A stretch of 64,000 bases of DNA from Acanthacorydalis orientalis. Its lineage: Eukaryota > Arthropoda > Insecta > Megaloptera > Corydalidae. The translations under genes and the position numbers were made by a program. A model generated the notes under the pieces. It was not told the DNA's origin and searched no databases. It saw only the letters and a program-made list of their open reading frames with translations. Positions 39,533 through 51,620 of the stretch are shown in pieces. The stretch is from positions 23,554,959 to 23,618,958 of the forward strand of contig CM068319.1 of the NCBI GenBank assembly GCA_034766995.1, read 5' to 3'. Position 1 is the stretch's first letter; every line of letters begins with the position of its first letter.

Positions 39533-40087
39533 TCATTATTTTTCATTATTATGATATATAGATTTCTTAATGAATATCACATGTAAATTATAAGAAAAAA
39601 AATAAGGCACCCACTAATACACACATTGCAATTTTTATTAAATTTTTATAAAAATAAATGACGAAGTAAAATATATTAATATACACAAATATATTAATAA
39701 AACAAGAATTATAAAATATGTTTGAGAATATACTGGCTCATAAAAGTTTATTAAGGTCAAATTACACATGTTAAATTATATAATGCATATAAAGATGTGA
39801 AAAAAATAATTCTAATTTAAAAAGAAACATAAGAATTGAAACTACTTTTTCAGATTTTAAATTAATACATGGTGACTGTACACTAAATTTTACATTAAGC
39901 AGCAAGTTAAATTGTGTTTTTTTTTTATTAATTTGAATTAAATATAAAATTATACATTTTTTAAATGTATGACTATTCAATTGTAAAGTAGGATATGTTA
40001 CAAATTATATTTTTGTATTATAAATTTTAAGTATTGTCTAATTTATTTGTTATTTTAATCTTGACTAATTTATAATTATTATCTAAG

Positions 40088-40135
<48 letters not shown>
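40088..40135. repeat. (TA)n microsatellite
   Basis: TA run of about 47 bp. Confidence 0.95.
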
Positions 40136-40137
<2 letters not shown>

Positions 40138-40283
40138 GCACACAGATTATGCCCAAATTTGTTATAAATTATAATTAAAATTTTAATGAAGTCTGGAATA
40201 ATATACAACAAAAAAATAAACAATTATTATTTATAATCATAATTTGTTGACTACCAAAATATTTCTAGTGTATTAAGGAAAGA

Positions 40284-40318
40284 TATATTATTTATATATA
40301 TATATATATATATATATT
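40284..40318. repeat. (TA)n microsatellite
   Basis: TA run of about 34 bp. Confidence 0.93.
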
Positions 40319-40582
40319 AATATATAAATAAGTAGATAGACTAGACAAAGGAAATAATAAATTTTATAAATAGCAAAATTATATATCTGGATATTACTAT
40401 TAAAATTATTTGTTATTAAAAATAACTGTATTTGTTTTATAAGCGATTTAGATGTATAATTTGTTTTTTACTCTGTATAGTGATATGACATGACTGATTT
40501 AAAACATGTACTTACTGACAATTATCTAATTTTTCCTTGACACTCTAGAAATATAAATAGATATAAAGAAATTTCAAGATAA

Positions 40583-40608
40583 TATGTGTGTGTGTGTATG
40601 TATGTGTG

Positions 40609-40659
<51 letters not shown>
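40583..40659. repeat. Compound (TG)n(TA)n microsatellite
   Basis: TGTGTG blocks then TA. Confidence 0.95.
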
Positions 40660-40663
<4 letters not shown>

Positions 40664-40855
40664 TTATATATTTATGTATAGTTGTAAATATCTTTTTTTA
40701 CCTTTTTTTACAGTCCGAAGTATTACTATATGTATGTTTTATTTTAATGACTTCTTAACTGTAATCATGGCCATACTAATTCACAAAATTTGTATATGAT
40801 AAAAACGTCTATCATTTTTATATTGATGTATTATAAAAGTTTGTTTTTGGATATA

Positions 40856-43800
40856 TCAATATAATGCTGCCAACTTTTGCATTTGGCTAAGATCCCGTAA
40901 CATCATTGTTACTGTTTCATTTATATTTCCTTCATTTTCTGGTGTAGGATCTTGTGCCTCAAGAACTAAATATTTTATAATTTAGGAACAGTAATTAAAA
41001 CAATAAACAATTAATTTAATAACATTTTCAAAACATACCTGCGATTTCTTCTTCAACTGCATTCATTCTTTCTTTGACTAGTTGCTGATAATGTCGAATA
41101 TTATCTATTAAATTCTGGCGACAAACTTCAGGTTCAATTTTAGCTTCTGGTTCTGGTGCTTCTGGGACTATAAAAATAAAATCATTGTTCTAAAATTAAT
41201 TTTGAAAAATAACTATTATACAATAATTTATTGAATAAAGAGAATACAGAATATTTTGAAAAATAAATAAATCTACATACACAGCTATGCAGCAATTAAA
41301 AATCAATTCAAATGCTATTTTCAACTTACTGCGAATACTTTTCTCGATAGTATCGATATCACTTTGGGTAAAATTTAAATTCAATGCTGTAGTTGGAGAG
41401 CTTAAGAGTTCACCAGCGAGAGCTTGACTCATTAGCTCACCATCCGATACTTCACCAGAACTGATAACACCAGAATGCATAGAAACATCTGTTGCATCCG
41501 TAGTAAAAGAAACAGATTTGTTTTCTGATTTTATAGTATCATAAAAGGCTGACTTCGAATGTTCATCTAAAGGCGTCAATACTTTATCTTCCGATAAATC
41601 TGATCGCAATACTGCTTCTAATTCATTTGGATTTATTGTTGCTGCTAAATCATTTACCGACGTCTCTCTTTCAGTTTTTAAATCAATATCAACATTAACT
41701 GAATCTATATTAGTGTTAACTAATAGGGAATTTAAATCTAATTTAGAATATTCGGTAGTAAGTAATTTTTCTTTGGACATAACACTTTCTTGACTTTCAG
41801 TAACCAATGTTTCAGAATCTGAATGTTTTAAGATGTCAGTACCTTCCAAAATTTTCAAAAGGTCTTGTGCAGTTTGTTGTGAAGGATTTACATCTTTAAT
41901 ATCTGAAACTTCTGCCAAATTGTCATCAAATGACATTTTAGTATCTGTTTCTCTTTTTAAAGAATCTGTTGAACAATTCAGTAATTTTTTTAATGAAAGT
42001 TCTATATCATTATGTGTAGACATTTCTTCTTCTGTATAATTAACATATGTTTGATTTGAACATAAGGATTTATCCTTAATATCTGACTTATTCTGCTGAT
42101 TATCTAATAAATCTTTAACATTATGTGACACATTAACTTTTTCCCAAGGTTTCGACCATAAATAAAATTTTGGATGATCCTTATTTCTAAAAATAAAAGA
42201 ATAAAATATAATTAATAAAATTAACAAATTAAAAAAGTCATAATATATATATAATGAACAATTCCTTCAAAAGCTGTATAATTTACATTCATAACATTTG
42301 ACTTATTTTTTTTGCATTTAAAAATGAATACATTTTATTGTATAACTTGAACCTAAGTGTAATAAAAAAAATCACTTATTAATATTTACTTACTGGGCAA
42401 TTTTAATTTTAACCTTTAAACTGTGAAGAACTGATCTCAATTCATTCAAATTGCCACTTAATTCATGAGATCTTCTCAATTTTTCAAAGCGTTCATTAAG
42501 AACTTCTTTATCAGCAGAATGATAATTTGCAGTGGGGAGTACACCTTTTTTTAACCAATCTTGATCATGAACATACTTTTGTGAAGACCGCATTCTCAAT
42601 GGATTCATACATATATAACAAATATACTTTTCAGGTACTTGATCTTCTCTTTCAATATTATTACAGTAAGCATGTTGCCAACATAAACATAATTCACATT
42701 GAATCATAAGACCATCTTCTTCCATAAATCCACACGTACAATTGACGATTTCTTCTTGTTTCATTTGTTCAATTTTGATTACTTCACCATTTTCAGTTAT
42801 AATTTGTTGATTTAAGTCTTGTGTAATAGTACTTGATGATGTAGGAACATCAACAAAGTCAACAGATTTTTTTTTGTTTTTCGTTTGTGTTGTATAATCT
42901 GGAGATCTACTATCTGAATCACGAGGATCTGATAAATATGAATAATCATGTTTTGTATATTTACGTTTTTTATGAATATCTGCTTCAGAAATATATCTTT
43001 TACGATTAGTTCTAATGGTTTTCTCAGGAGTTGGAGTTGATGGTATTTGAAGTTTATTGCTACTGTCCATCTCAGAAACTTGTGGTTGATCTTCATTTGA
43101 TTTACGCTGACTTTCTGAAGATACCCTGATAACAGGTAATAATGTTTTTATTCCACCCGGTCTTGATTCATCTCTTTTAAAAATAGAATCTGGAGATTTT
43201 ACTAGATCTTTACTTTGTAAATCAGCTGATTTAACAGTTTCGATTTTAGGTGATTCTAAAGCTGTAACAATCAATGGACTTTTACTTAAATTTGTTGTTT
43301 GTTCTGCACTAGGAGATAATGATGCATCATTTTTTGATAACTTCGATTCAATTTTATAAGCATCTTGTGTTTTGGGAATTTTAGTTTCACTATTCAATAA
43401 TTTTATTATTTCTGATTCTTGTTTAGGTAACTTTGGAGTTGTTGGTTGTGATTTATCACCATTTCCTTCAATAATTTTATCTAAAACCTTAGTTACTTGA
43501 ACAGGTGATTTTTTTTCTACTGGAGTTGTTACTTGGGATGTAACATTTAATGATTTAATTTGAAATTTTGGCTCAATTCGTGTTGGAGTCTTTTGAATAG
43601 GTTCAGGTTTTTTATCGATTATACCCTGATTTACACGTCCTTTTAAAACAAAATCTTCTATTGGTTCTCCTACTGTTCTGGCATAAGCAAGATCTGCTAC
43701 ATTCGGTGTAGAGCCAATGAATTTAGAAAATTCTGGATGGTAATGTTTAATATGCATTTGAGCAAGATTCTCTCGCCGAAAATTTTTACCACATCCTTCT

Positions 43801-44632
43801 ATCGGGCACTTATAACCCCCATCTTCACATATTATTTTAAGAGTATTTTCACAGGCTAAAACAATGAACAAATCTATTACATATGAATACAAACACACAT
43901 ATATTTAAAAATAAAACCAATTATATTCTGGTAAGATAGCAATAAAATTATAGAGAAAAAATATCTGTTACAAACATACTTTCATCATCTGTAAATGTTT
44001 CATTATCTTCATGTCTCTCAGGTGACTTTATATCTTTTAAGTCTTGTTTTGGTGACTGTGATTTTATAACTGTTGCTTGCTTTACAACTGAGGGATTTCC
44101 ATCTTTTGGTACTGGTGATGCTGACTTTTCTGTGACTTTGAACATACCAAGCGACCGGGCTCTTTTCAGATGCAAGCCAAAATCAAATTGATCTAAACTA
44201 TAATTAGATTTTTCTTGTTCTAAATATACTTTAACTTCATTTCTTGACCGAAATTTTCTACCATCAGCACTAAAATTAATGCAAAAATGTTAGTGAACAT
44301 CTATGTATAAATGTACTTTTCTACATTTTTTAAAACTTTGTCTTGAACTTACTTAACTAAAATGGTGTCCCATTTTCCTGCTGAAAAACCTGCAGAACGA
44401 CATACAAGGTGTTTTATCCAACCTGGCGGTAAACGATGGTCAGTTACAATAACCGATTTTCTAGAGTCTATAAGTCCTGGAGTTCCTACAGGCTGACCAT
44501 TAATCCATTGACAAATCCATTCATCATTTGTGAGATTTTCTGATTGTACATTACTAGCTACAACTGTAGAATAATGAAAGATATTAATTTGTTTAAATTA
44601 GTGTATATTACAAAACTTTAAAAAATGTATTT

Positions 44633-44669
<37 letters not shown>

Positions 44670-45039
44670 ACACACAGACACATATATTTAATTTTTATAA
44701 ATATTTTTTATACAGGAAAACAAATAATGATATTTATATAATTTTATTTATAATTCATATAAAACTAACAACATTTGCTATAAAACATAAAATTAAATAT
44801 TCACATTTTTGCAACTGTTGCCTCCAGTTAAACATTAGAAATTGAAGTTTATACAAGTAATACTTTCTCAGTAGTTTTTATTAAAATCAACCTTTTAACA
44901 ATCAAATACAGTATAAAACATCTAATGGTTTTTAAAAATATATTTGTGTTTTTTATATATTTGTAACATTTATATAAATCTAAAAGAATGAAACTTACAA
45001 ATAACTTCTTATCATGAAATTAATATATAGTAGATTACT

Positions 45040-45106
<67 letters not shown>

Positions 45107-46977
45107 TTTTTACTAAATAAAGAGGAATGTATATTTGTGTGCTAATAATACAAATACTAATCACTAGCTACACATAAGCTTCATCAATTAAACTTTACAT
45201 CGATAAATATTTTATTTATATATCATTCAAAATAAGAATTATTTACAAACAATATATATGTATATACATGCATGCATTGCTTTATAAAAAATATATTATA
45301 ATACTTTGAAATGTTAAATTATATAATGTGATTTTTAAAGTTTAATTATGAAGTGAACAATGTAATATTTATCAGGATGAGGAAAAAATATAAATGATAT
45401 AACAGAAAAATAGAATTTAATTATAAAATAAACATGTTAATATTATAAATATCTTAAAATCTATAGATAAGAAATTAATATCTGATCAAACCAATGTGAT
45501 ATTAACACAAAAAAACAAAAATTATGTACCATTAGTAACTGTGACTTTGGCATCAGATGATCTTCGTGGTTTATCAATTACTGGTTTATCAGTTGCATTG
45601 GGTATATTTTTTTCAACGACAGGAACTGATTGAACAAGAGCATCTTGTTTAACACGTTTCTTATGAAACAACTCAGATACTATTATTTTTCGTTTACGAT
45701 CACGGCGTTCTTGTTTTGTACTTTCTACAGGGGCAAATAAAGGTGATGGATGAGGTCTTGGAATGGCAGAGTCAATAGTTGATGTAGGTTTAGATATTTT
45801 AGATGATTTTAAAACACTTTTTATACCATCATCAAAAAGAACTTCATATGAATCTAAAATTTTATGGATTTAATGAATAAATTACAATCAACATATATAA
45901 TATACAACTTTATAAAATATATTAACCTCCATCATCTAAAACTTTTTGAATAGTTGCTCGAAATTTCATTGAGTTAGTCCACATAGCCATTACTCTTTCT
46001 CCTACTTCAAATGTTTGTTTTTTATTAGAAAATTGTAGAGGTCTTAGTCTTTTACTATCCATTGGAATCCATTCATTAGATCGATTGGCAGATTTTTCAA
46101 ACTGAATAAACACTTCATTTTCACTTTGGTCCACTTCTAGAACCTTTGCAGGAAACCAAATACCATTGAAATCTGTTGCTTCTACACGCATTCCTTGTGA
46201 AAATTCCTCTTTAAAACATTTAAAACTACTTGACATATTAGATTCTAATTTTGTGTCTGATTTTTCAGTTTCAGTTTTTATATCTGACTCTAATTCAGAT
46301 TTTTCTCTGGCGTCCGATTTTTCTTCAGTATCTTTTTGGGTTACATGAACTGACGCCTCAGGTTTTGTGGAAGCAAAAGTGTTCATATCAGATTTTAAAT
46401 TTGTTAGATTAGTACTTTCCTGAAATAAAAATATTTAAATTGAAAATATGATATGTAGTATGGTATATGGTATTTAGAGATCCATGTATGAATTTAAACA
46501 TTTTGATAATTAATTTATTCTAATAAGAAATTACACATCAAATATCTTATAATAAGAAGTAAGTCCCATGATTAATTTCCTTTATTTAAAATGAATACCA
46601 AACATTTTTTTAATATGTATTTAAATTTTACTTACTAATTCTTCCACTTTATTAGAAGTGGTTGTGTCTGATTTTGTTGCTTCTGATAAAATTTTTGACT
46701 TGATTTCATTTAAATCAGTCCAAGGAAATATAGAAGGTAGTACACCTTGTTTTAACATATATTTTGTACCTTTAAATTGACAAAAATCATGTTTACGAAA
46801 ATGACGTGAACATACATAAATAATTTTATTTGAATTATTTTCCAAAGGAATTTTGCACAAAGTAAGCCATTTGGGCCGTATATCACTATGATTTGGTATT
46901 TTATGAAAAGTAACACCTACATCTTCTGATCGTTTTGAATCTGATAAACAATCTTTCACTCTACATTTACGTCCCAT
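40856..46977 (-). CDS. MBD-R2: MBD-R2, NSL-complex chromatin protein (PHF20-like)
   Basis: Exons: 46977-46636, 46419-45927, 45853-45530, 44563-44353, 44269-43980, 43855-42394, 42186-41330, 41167-41039 and 40965-40856; phases join to give about 1405 residues. Domains in order: THAP zinc finger (1-90; MGRKCRVKDC, VCSRHF), Tudor-like pair (about 185-295; GMRVEATDFNGIWFPAKVLE, FEVGERVMAMW), MBD/TAM (about 415-490; LPPGWIKHLVCRSAGFSAGK, ADGRKFRSRNEV), C2H2 finger (about 568-592; YKCPIEGCGKNF...HIKHYH), Ser/Lys/Pro-rich linker, and PHD finger (about 924-971; CTCGFMEEDGLMIQCELCLC, WQHAYC, CYIC). This combination identifies fly MBD-R2, the PHF20 relative in the MOF-containing non-specific-lethal complex that activates housekeeping promoters. 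The start lies 6 nt after a 3' splice site (TTTTTTAG at 46984), so a 5' UTR exon lies upstream. Confidence 0.95.
44637..44666. repeat. (TA)n microsatellite
   Basis: TA run of about 29 bp in MBD-R2 intron 3. Confidence 0.93.
45042..45105. repeat. (TA)n microsatellite
   Basis: TA run of about 63 bp in MBD-R2 intron 3. Confidence 0.95.
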
Positions 46978-47245
46978 GGTATTCTAAAAAACACATAAAT
47001 ATAAGTGTAAATTGAGTAAATAATTATTAACAAATTAAATTGTAAACAAACATATTTTAAATGTCATTTCCGAAACATTTTTTTTAAAAACATACTGCTG
47101 CTATAAATAATATTACTTTACATATTCTTATTTATACTTAATTATGAAACAAATGTTTTACTTTTTATAAAAATACCACAATTCAAAGCAACCACTTTTT
47201 AAAAGTTAATTTTTGAAAAAGTATAAAAATACTATTTGAAGTAAG

Positions 47246-47678
47246 GACTGGTTTACATTAGGAAAGTAAGCGGTAGAGTATGATTGTAGAATAGGTATTA
47301 TCCTGTTACTAGCATAATGCAAACATTCTGAGATAGTGAAAGTATAGTACTAAAGATAGTAGCGAGTTGAGTAAAATAGATAGCACATTTGGAACACTTC
47401 ACTCTACTATCCTTTCCCACACCACAAATTTACCGGCACTCTACCAGAATAAAATGATTTATTGCAGTAGAGTAGTCAGGTATGAAACGTGTATTTATAA
47501 GTTTGTTTTTATTTACGGACGTTGGTGGTTGGTTGTTTTAGCTTGAAGTTAAACCTTCTCTACCAAACCACTAGCTTTATGCAAACGCACCAAATTGTAG
47601 ATGATGGTAGAGTAGAGGTCTGGTGAAAATGTCGGCTAGTATACTCTATCGCTTACTATCCTAATATAAATTAGGACT
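47246..47678. mobile_element. 433-bp MITE with terminal inverted repeats and target duplication
   Basis: The left end contains ACATTAGGAAAGTAAGCGGT then AGAGTAT; the right end, reverse-complemented, contains ATATTAGGATAGTAAGCGAT then AGAGTAT, with weaker similarity out to the tips (GACTGG... and AGTCCT...). AAGTAAG flanks both sides (47239-47245 and 47679-47685), a 7-bp target duplication, perhaps 8 bp. No coding capacity. The duplication length points to a hAT- or P-like transposase rather than mariner. Confidence 0.75.
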
Positions 47679-47733
47679 AAGTAAGACATGCAATTTTTTT
47701 ATAATTGCACTTCAATATGATCATCTAACTATA

Positions 47734-47734
47734 C

Positions 47735-47808
<74 letters not shown>
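47734..47808. repeat. Compound (GT)n(TA)n microsatellite
   Basis: About 16 bp of GT then about 59 bp of TA. Confidence 0.95.
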
Positions 47809-47810
<2 letters not shown>

Positions 47811-48126
47811 CAAACATATACACAATACACTGATCTAACCTCACATTTTTTATATATTACGCATTATTACAAACAATCAATGTAAAATTCATACTTTAAT
47901 AAGAACTTACATAATTGTTCTTATATAGTGTAAATATAATCAATACTCCGTTAAAATCAACAATTTACTTCTAACTCGACTATTTGTTGAAAGATGTCAA
48001 GTGATACCAGGTTTCATTTGTTGATCACTCACAAAGTTTGTAAACCAACTCAGTTTATATGGTTTATATATATATAAATGTTCTCATCTTTAAAATGATA
48101 AATATATTAATAATAAATTGTTTTTA

Positions 48127-48129
<3 letters not shown>

Positions 48130-48174
<45 letters not shown>
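48130..48174. repeat. (TA)n microsatellite
   Basis: TA run of about 44 bp. Confidence 0.95.
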
Positions 48175-48178
<4 letters not shown>

Positions 48179-48531
48179 TAATCTCTAGAAAACTTTTATT
48201 CATAAAAATTGAAATACTTTTCAATGAAACAATTTAATTTAAAATTTGTGCAGTAATTTCATTTTATAACCGCATAATTTATTTTCCGATATGTAAATAT
48301 TTGTTTAATTTTAAATAATAAAACCATATAATGAAAACTCATTTAAAAGAACATAAAGAAGAACGGAAAAATATTTCTAGTCTGTACGTCTGCGTACTAT
48401 TATAGAGTCCAGTTTCTTTCAATTCTTGGCGAATATTGAAACGTGTGCTTGTTCTCGATAGAGCTAAGGCCGTTTGGCGACTTGCACAAATTATTAATTT
48501 TTTTAAAAAAATTTAATAAACAACAATAAAA

Positions 48532-49207
48532 ATGGCAACAAAGGCAGAACTTGCGTGTGTTTATGCTGCATTAATTTTAGTTGATGACGATGTTGCGGTT
48601 ACTGTAAGTTTTATTGATATTTTAATCTATTTTTATATATTATATTTAATAACATCACGTACATAAAAAGGTCATATAGTTTTTTTTAATTATCACTGAA
48701 TTAATTGTTGTTATCATTTTTATATATTTTTGAAAAGAGAATTTGTTGGGTTATATTAACATGTAAAAGCATGTTCTATTCAGCATGAGTCAATGCTGCA
48801 GAGAATATTTTATAAACATTATAATTATTAGCTAATATATACGCTTTAATTTTTTTAGGGGGAAAAAATACAAACTATTCTTAAAGCTGCAAGTGTAGAT
48901 GTTGAACCGTATTGGCCAGGATTATTTGCTAAAGCCTTAGAAGGAATCAGCATTAAAGATTTAATAACGAGCTTAGGGTCTGGTGTTGGTGCTGCTCCTG
49001 TTTCAGGAGGTGTAGCTGCACCAGCAGGTGGAGATAAGGCAGCAGCTCCTGCAGCGGCAGCAGCAAAAGAAGAGAAGAAGAAAGAACCAGAATCTGAAGA
49101 ATCAGATGACGACATGGGTCTTGGTATGTTTAAATAAAACTGAATATAGTAAAATATTGAAGAAGTTATACTTAAATGTTGCTTTTATTTCAGGTTTGTT
49201 CGATTAA
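48532..49207 (+). CDS. RpLP1: 60S acidic ribosomal protein P1
   Basis: Exons 48532-48603, 48859-49123 and 49194-49207 give 116 residues. The N-terminal dimerisation domain ([20 protein letters not shown], then [13 protein letters not shown]) is followed by an Ala/Gly/Pro hinge and the acidic C-terminal peptide [13 protein letters not shown] shared by all P-proteins, which contacts elongation factors. P1 pairs with P2 and binds uL10 (P0) in the flexible stalk of the large ribosomal subunit. The last exon codes only the final Gly-Leu-Phe-Asp. AATAAA sites at 49223 and 49263 follow. Confidence 0.98.
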
Positions 49208-49262
49208 CCATTCCGATGTAAAAATAAAATGTATGCAGTTATAATGCATGTAACAAATGTAC

Positions 49263-49268
49263 AATAAA
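49263..49268 (+). terminator. Polyadenylation signal of RpLP1
   Basis: AATAAA 56 nt after the stop; a second copy lies at 49223-49228. Confidence 0.6.
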
Positions 49269-49299
49269 ACATTTTGTATTCTAACTTTATTTGTTTATT

Positions 49300-50277
49300 T
49301 TGAATATCTAAAAATATAGGTAGATCATAATTTTAATATTGTTTACCAATTTACAATTTTAGCTATAAAATTATTCTTTTTCATTGTATTTACATTTTTT
49401 TTTTAATTTCTGTATTTGTGTAGTTAATATCAGTCTCCAAAATTATAAATAATTAATTGAGGTATAGAAAATCTTAAAATTTCTGAAAGTTTTAAAAATC
49501 AGTAATGACCCAATGAAATTCTCATTACATGATTTTTATACACTTCTTTTGTAGTTTTTTCATACAAATTTTATTAGTAGTAATTTAAATGTTTTTTTTG
49601 GTAATTTTGTAAAAGAAATTAGTTTAAGCTTTGAAATAAATGTACAAACATGTTGAAATTAATGAAGTATAATTAATACTTTAACTTTCCATCTAGTGGG
49701 CTTTTAAAACTGTGCCGGTGCAGTTTATAGTTCACTAATATTTTTCATTAAAATTAGTATTTATGAAGGAATAGCAGGATTTTTAATTAGTTAAACACCA
49801 AGGTCAATCCTTATACCACTGGTTAGTATCAACAGAACATGTATTACAAAAAAATACAGAAATATAAATTCCTTATGACAACCGTTTGCCGAACAGTAAA
49901 CTGACATTTACTGAACAATACACGAGTACAAAGGTTGAGGCTGGTTTTGAGATAAAAGAGAATTAAGACAATATTTTCGGCTTCATCGTTTCTTAAAATT
50001 CATTAGTGATAGTACCGAATAATAGATGATGAAAAGGAACATCAGTGTTCCGTGGGTAACAAAAAGGATATTTGCAAATGAAAACATACGGCTGGCTGAG
50101 TTTACCACACTGGAACCAGGAGATTAATAGTCCATTAGTAAAGTGTAAAATCAAGTGATATTATAATAAGGATATTATAATAATATATATTAAGGAAATA
50201 CAAAATATTCTGAATTAAAATTAATTTTAATTAACAATGAATTACAATAATACTCGTTTAAATAATGAATGTATAAA
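49300..50277. other. Convergent intergenic region, RpLP1 to mRpS14
   Basis: About 1 kb. The part 49680-50120 is less AT-rich and non-repetitive, with a perfect short hairpin GGAACATCAGTGTTCC at about 50038, but no open frame. It may include the mRpS14 3' UTR or a non-coding transcript. Confidence 0.5.
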
Positions 50278-50732
50278 CTACCACATTGCTCTTTGAACAC
50301 CTGATAACTTATTATAATCTGCCAAGTGTCTCCAGGCAATTCTACTCAGTCTCCATTTTTTAACTAAACCTCGAGCACGAGAAGTTATTGCACAACGACC
50401 ATGTGTACGAATTAAAGCAGAATCTCGTGGCATTGCATCAATTTCTTTATCGGCGATTTCTCGTATTTCAATCGGAAGGATATCATTTTTACGTATAGAA
50501 TTTATTCGTAAACGTTCTACAGCATGTTCTTTAACTATTCGTCTACGTTTTGCATCACGAATCATTCGCCAATCTGTCCATTTATTTCGTATTTGTTGTA
50601 CCTTGAATATTGAAAAATGTATAATGTTCACTACGAATTTACATTATAAATACTTACACCACAAATTGCTATAGTTTGTATACTTAAAAATGATTTTGAT
50701 ATATGTAACCCATTCAAAACTAGACAGGTCAT
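50278..50732 (-). CDS. mRpS14: Mitochondrial small ribosomal subunit protein uS14m
   Basis: Two exons, 50732-50658 and 50601-50278, give 132 residues. A short N-terminal extension (MTCLVLNGLHISKSFLSIQT) is probably the mitochondrial targeting signal. The conserved body follows: NKWTDWRMIRDAKRR, LPIEIREIADKEIDAMPRDS and the uS14 signature CAITSRARGLVKKWRLSRIA, ending in HLADYNKLSGVQRAMW. It lacks the four-Cys zinc ribbon of cytosolic S29, as expected for the bacterial/mitochondrial C-minus type. It binds the head of the mitoribosomal small subunit. Confidence 0.96.
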
Positions 50733-51187
50733 TTTATTACCATAAATCTAAATAGTTTAAATGTCAAACGTAAGACTGTAGCCAATAGCTAGGATCAAAT
50801 ATTGTATTCCACTAGACAGTTATGAAAGTATTTAACCTTCCACATTGTACAAATCAATAAAATACACAACAGATATATTCAAGTTGCATTAGATTTAGGT
50901 TCCTTTATAAATACAATAAAATGTATTATGTAATTTATAAATACAAATACGGAATGTTAAATTTATAAAACTTCTTAACCTATTTTTAATTACTTTGACT
51001 GAAAAAAATTGTTTTTGAAAAATATAATTAGATTTTTTTTTTGTTAAATCTATATTGCTTGTTGAAAATTTCTTGATATTAACTTATGCAGACTTGAATT
51101 ACTGTATTTAATACTTTTCAAGGAATATTTTAAGGAATAAAATGGTTTAATAATTAAAAAATTAAGTATTTATAGTTCAGAGGCTTC

Positions 51188-51193
51188 TTTATT
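51188..51193 (-). terminator. Probable polyadenylation signal of eEF1A
   Basis: AATAAA on the minus strand (TTTATT on plus), about 430 nt past the stop codon; the intervening stretch would be the 3' UTR. Confidence 0.45.
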
Positions 51194-51620
51194 GATTTTA
51201 ATAGAAGCTTTTACAATAGTTAATATACCAATAATTCTTATGGATGCGTTACAGGACGCCACTAAATTAAAATATAACAAAACTTAAAATTAGGAATGAA
51301 AAACTCCATCCTGACCTCTCCATTGTAGTCAATATTAACATCAGTGAAAATAAAAGCTACAAACAATATTATAATAGAAACTCTAGTTACAATTTAAAAT
51401 CTCACATTTAAAGCCGTAGCATAATAATATTGAGTTGATGTTATAATATAATAAAGAAATTACAAAAACCGCTTTTCCTGCGAAATTCTTTGCGGTGGAA
51501 ACAGTGCTGTTGGAGTAACCATTTAGATGAGAGCAGCATGTTTAAACAGCTGTGATAGAAGCGTCGTGGCCACATCCACAGGGAGACGGCCGTGTTTGCC
51601 GAGGCTAAGATGGGGATTAG

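Larger units (their letters stand above)
39533..40855. other. Convergent intergenic region
   Basis: Lies between the 3' ends of the lectin (plus) and MBD-R2 (minus). AT-rich, three microsatellites. A minus-strand AATAAA (TTTATT at 40738-40743) is about 115 nt past the MBD-R2 stop and may be its poly(A) signal. Confidence 0.6.
46984..48531. other. Divergent intergenic region of MBD-R2 and RpLP1
   Basis: Must contain the MBD-R2 first (non-coding) exon and both promoters. It holds a 433-bp MITE (47246-47678) and two (TA)n arrays. The less AT-rich stretch about 48385-48485, with pyrimidine runs TTTCTTTC, is a likely RpLP1 transcription start (TOP-like). Confidence 0.55.

Noticed and set aside
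48855..49115. Minus-strand 86-codon frame rich in Ala and Ser
   Set aside because: It is the antisense of RpLP1 exon 2; composition mirrors the acidic tail.
50024..50100. ATGATGA and CTGA spaced like a C/D-box snoRNA
   Set aside because: No terminal stem and no recognisable guide; the motifs are common by chance.
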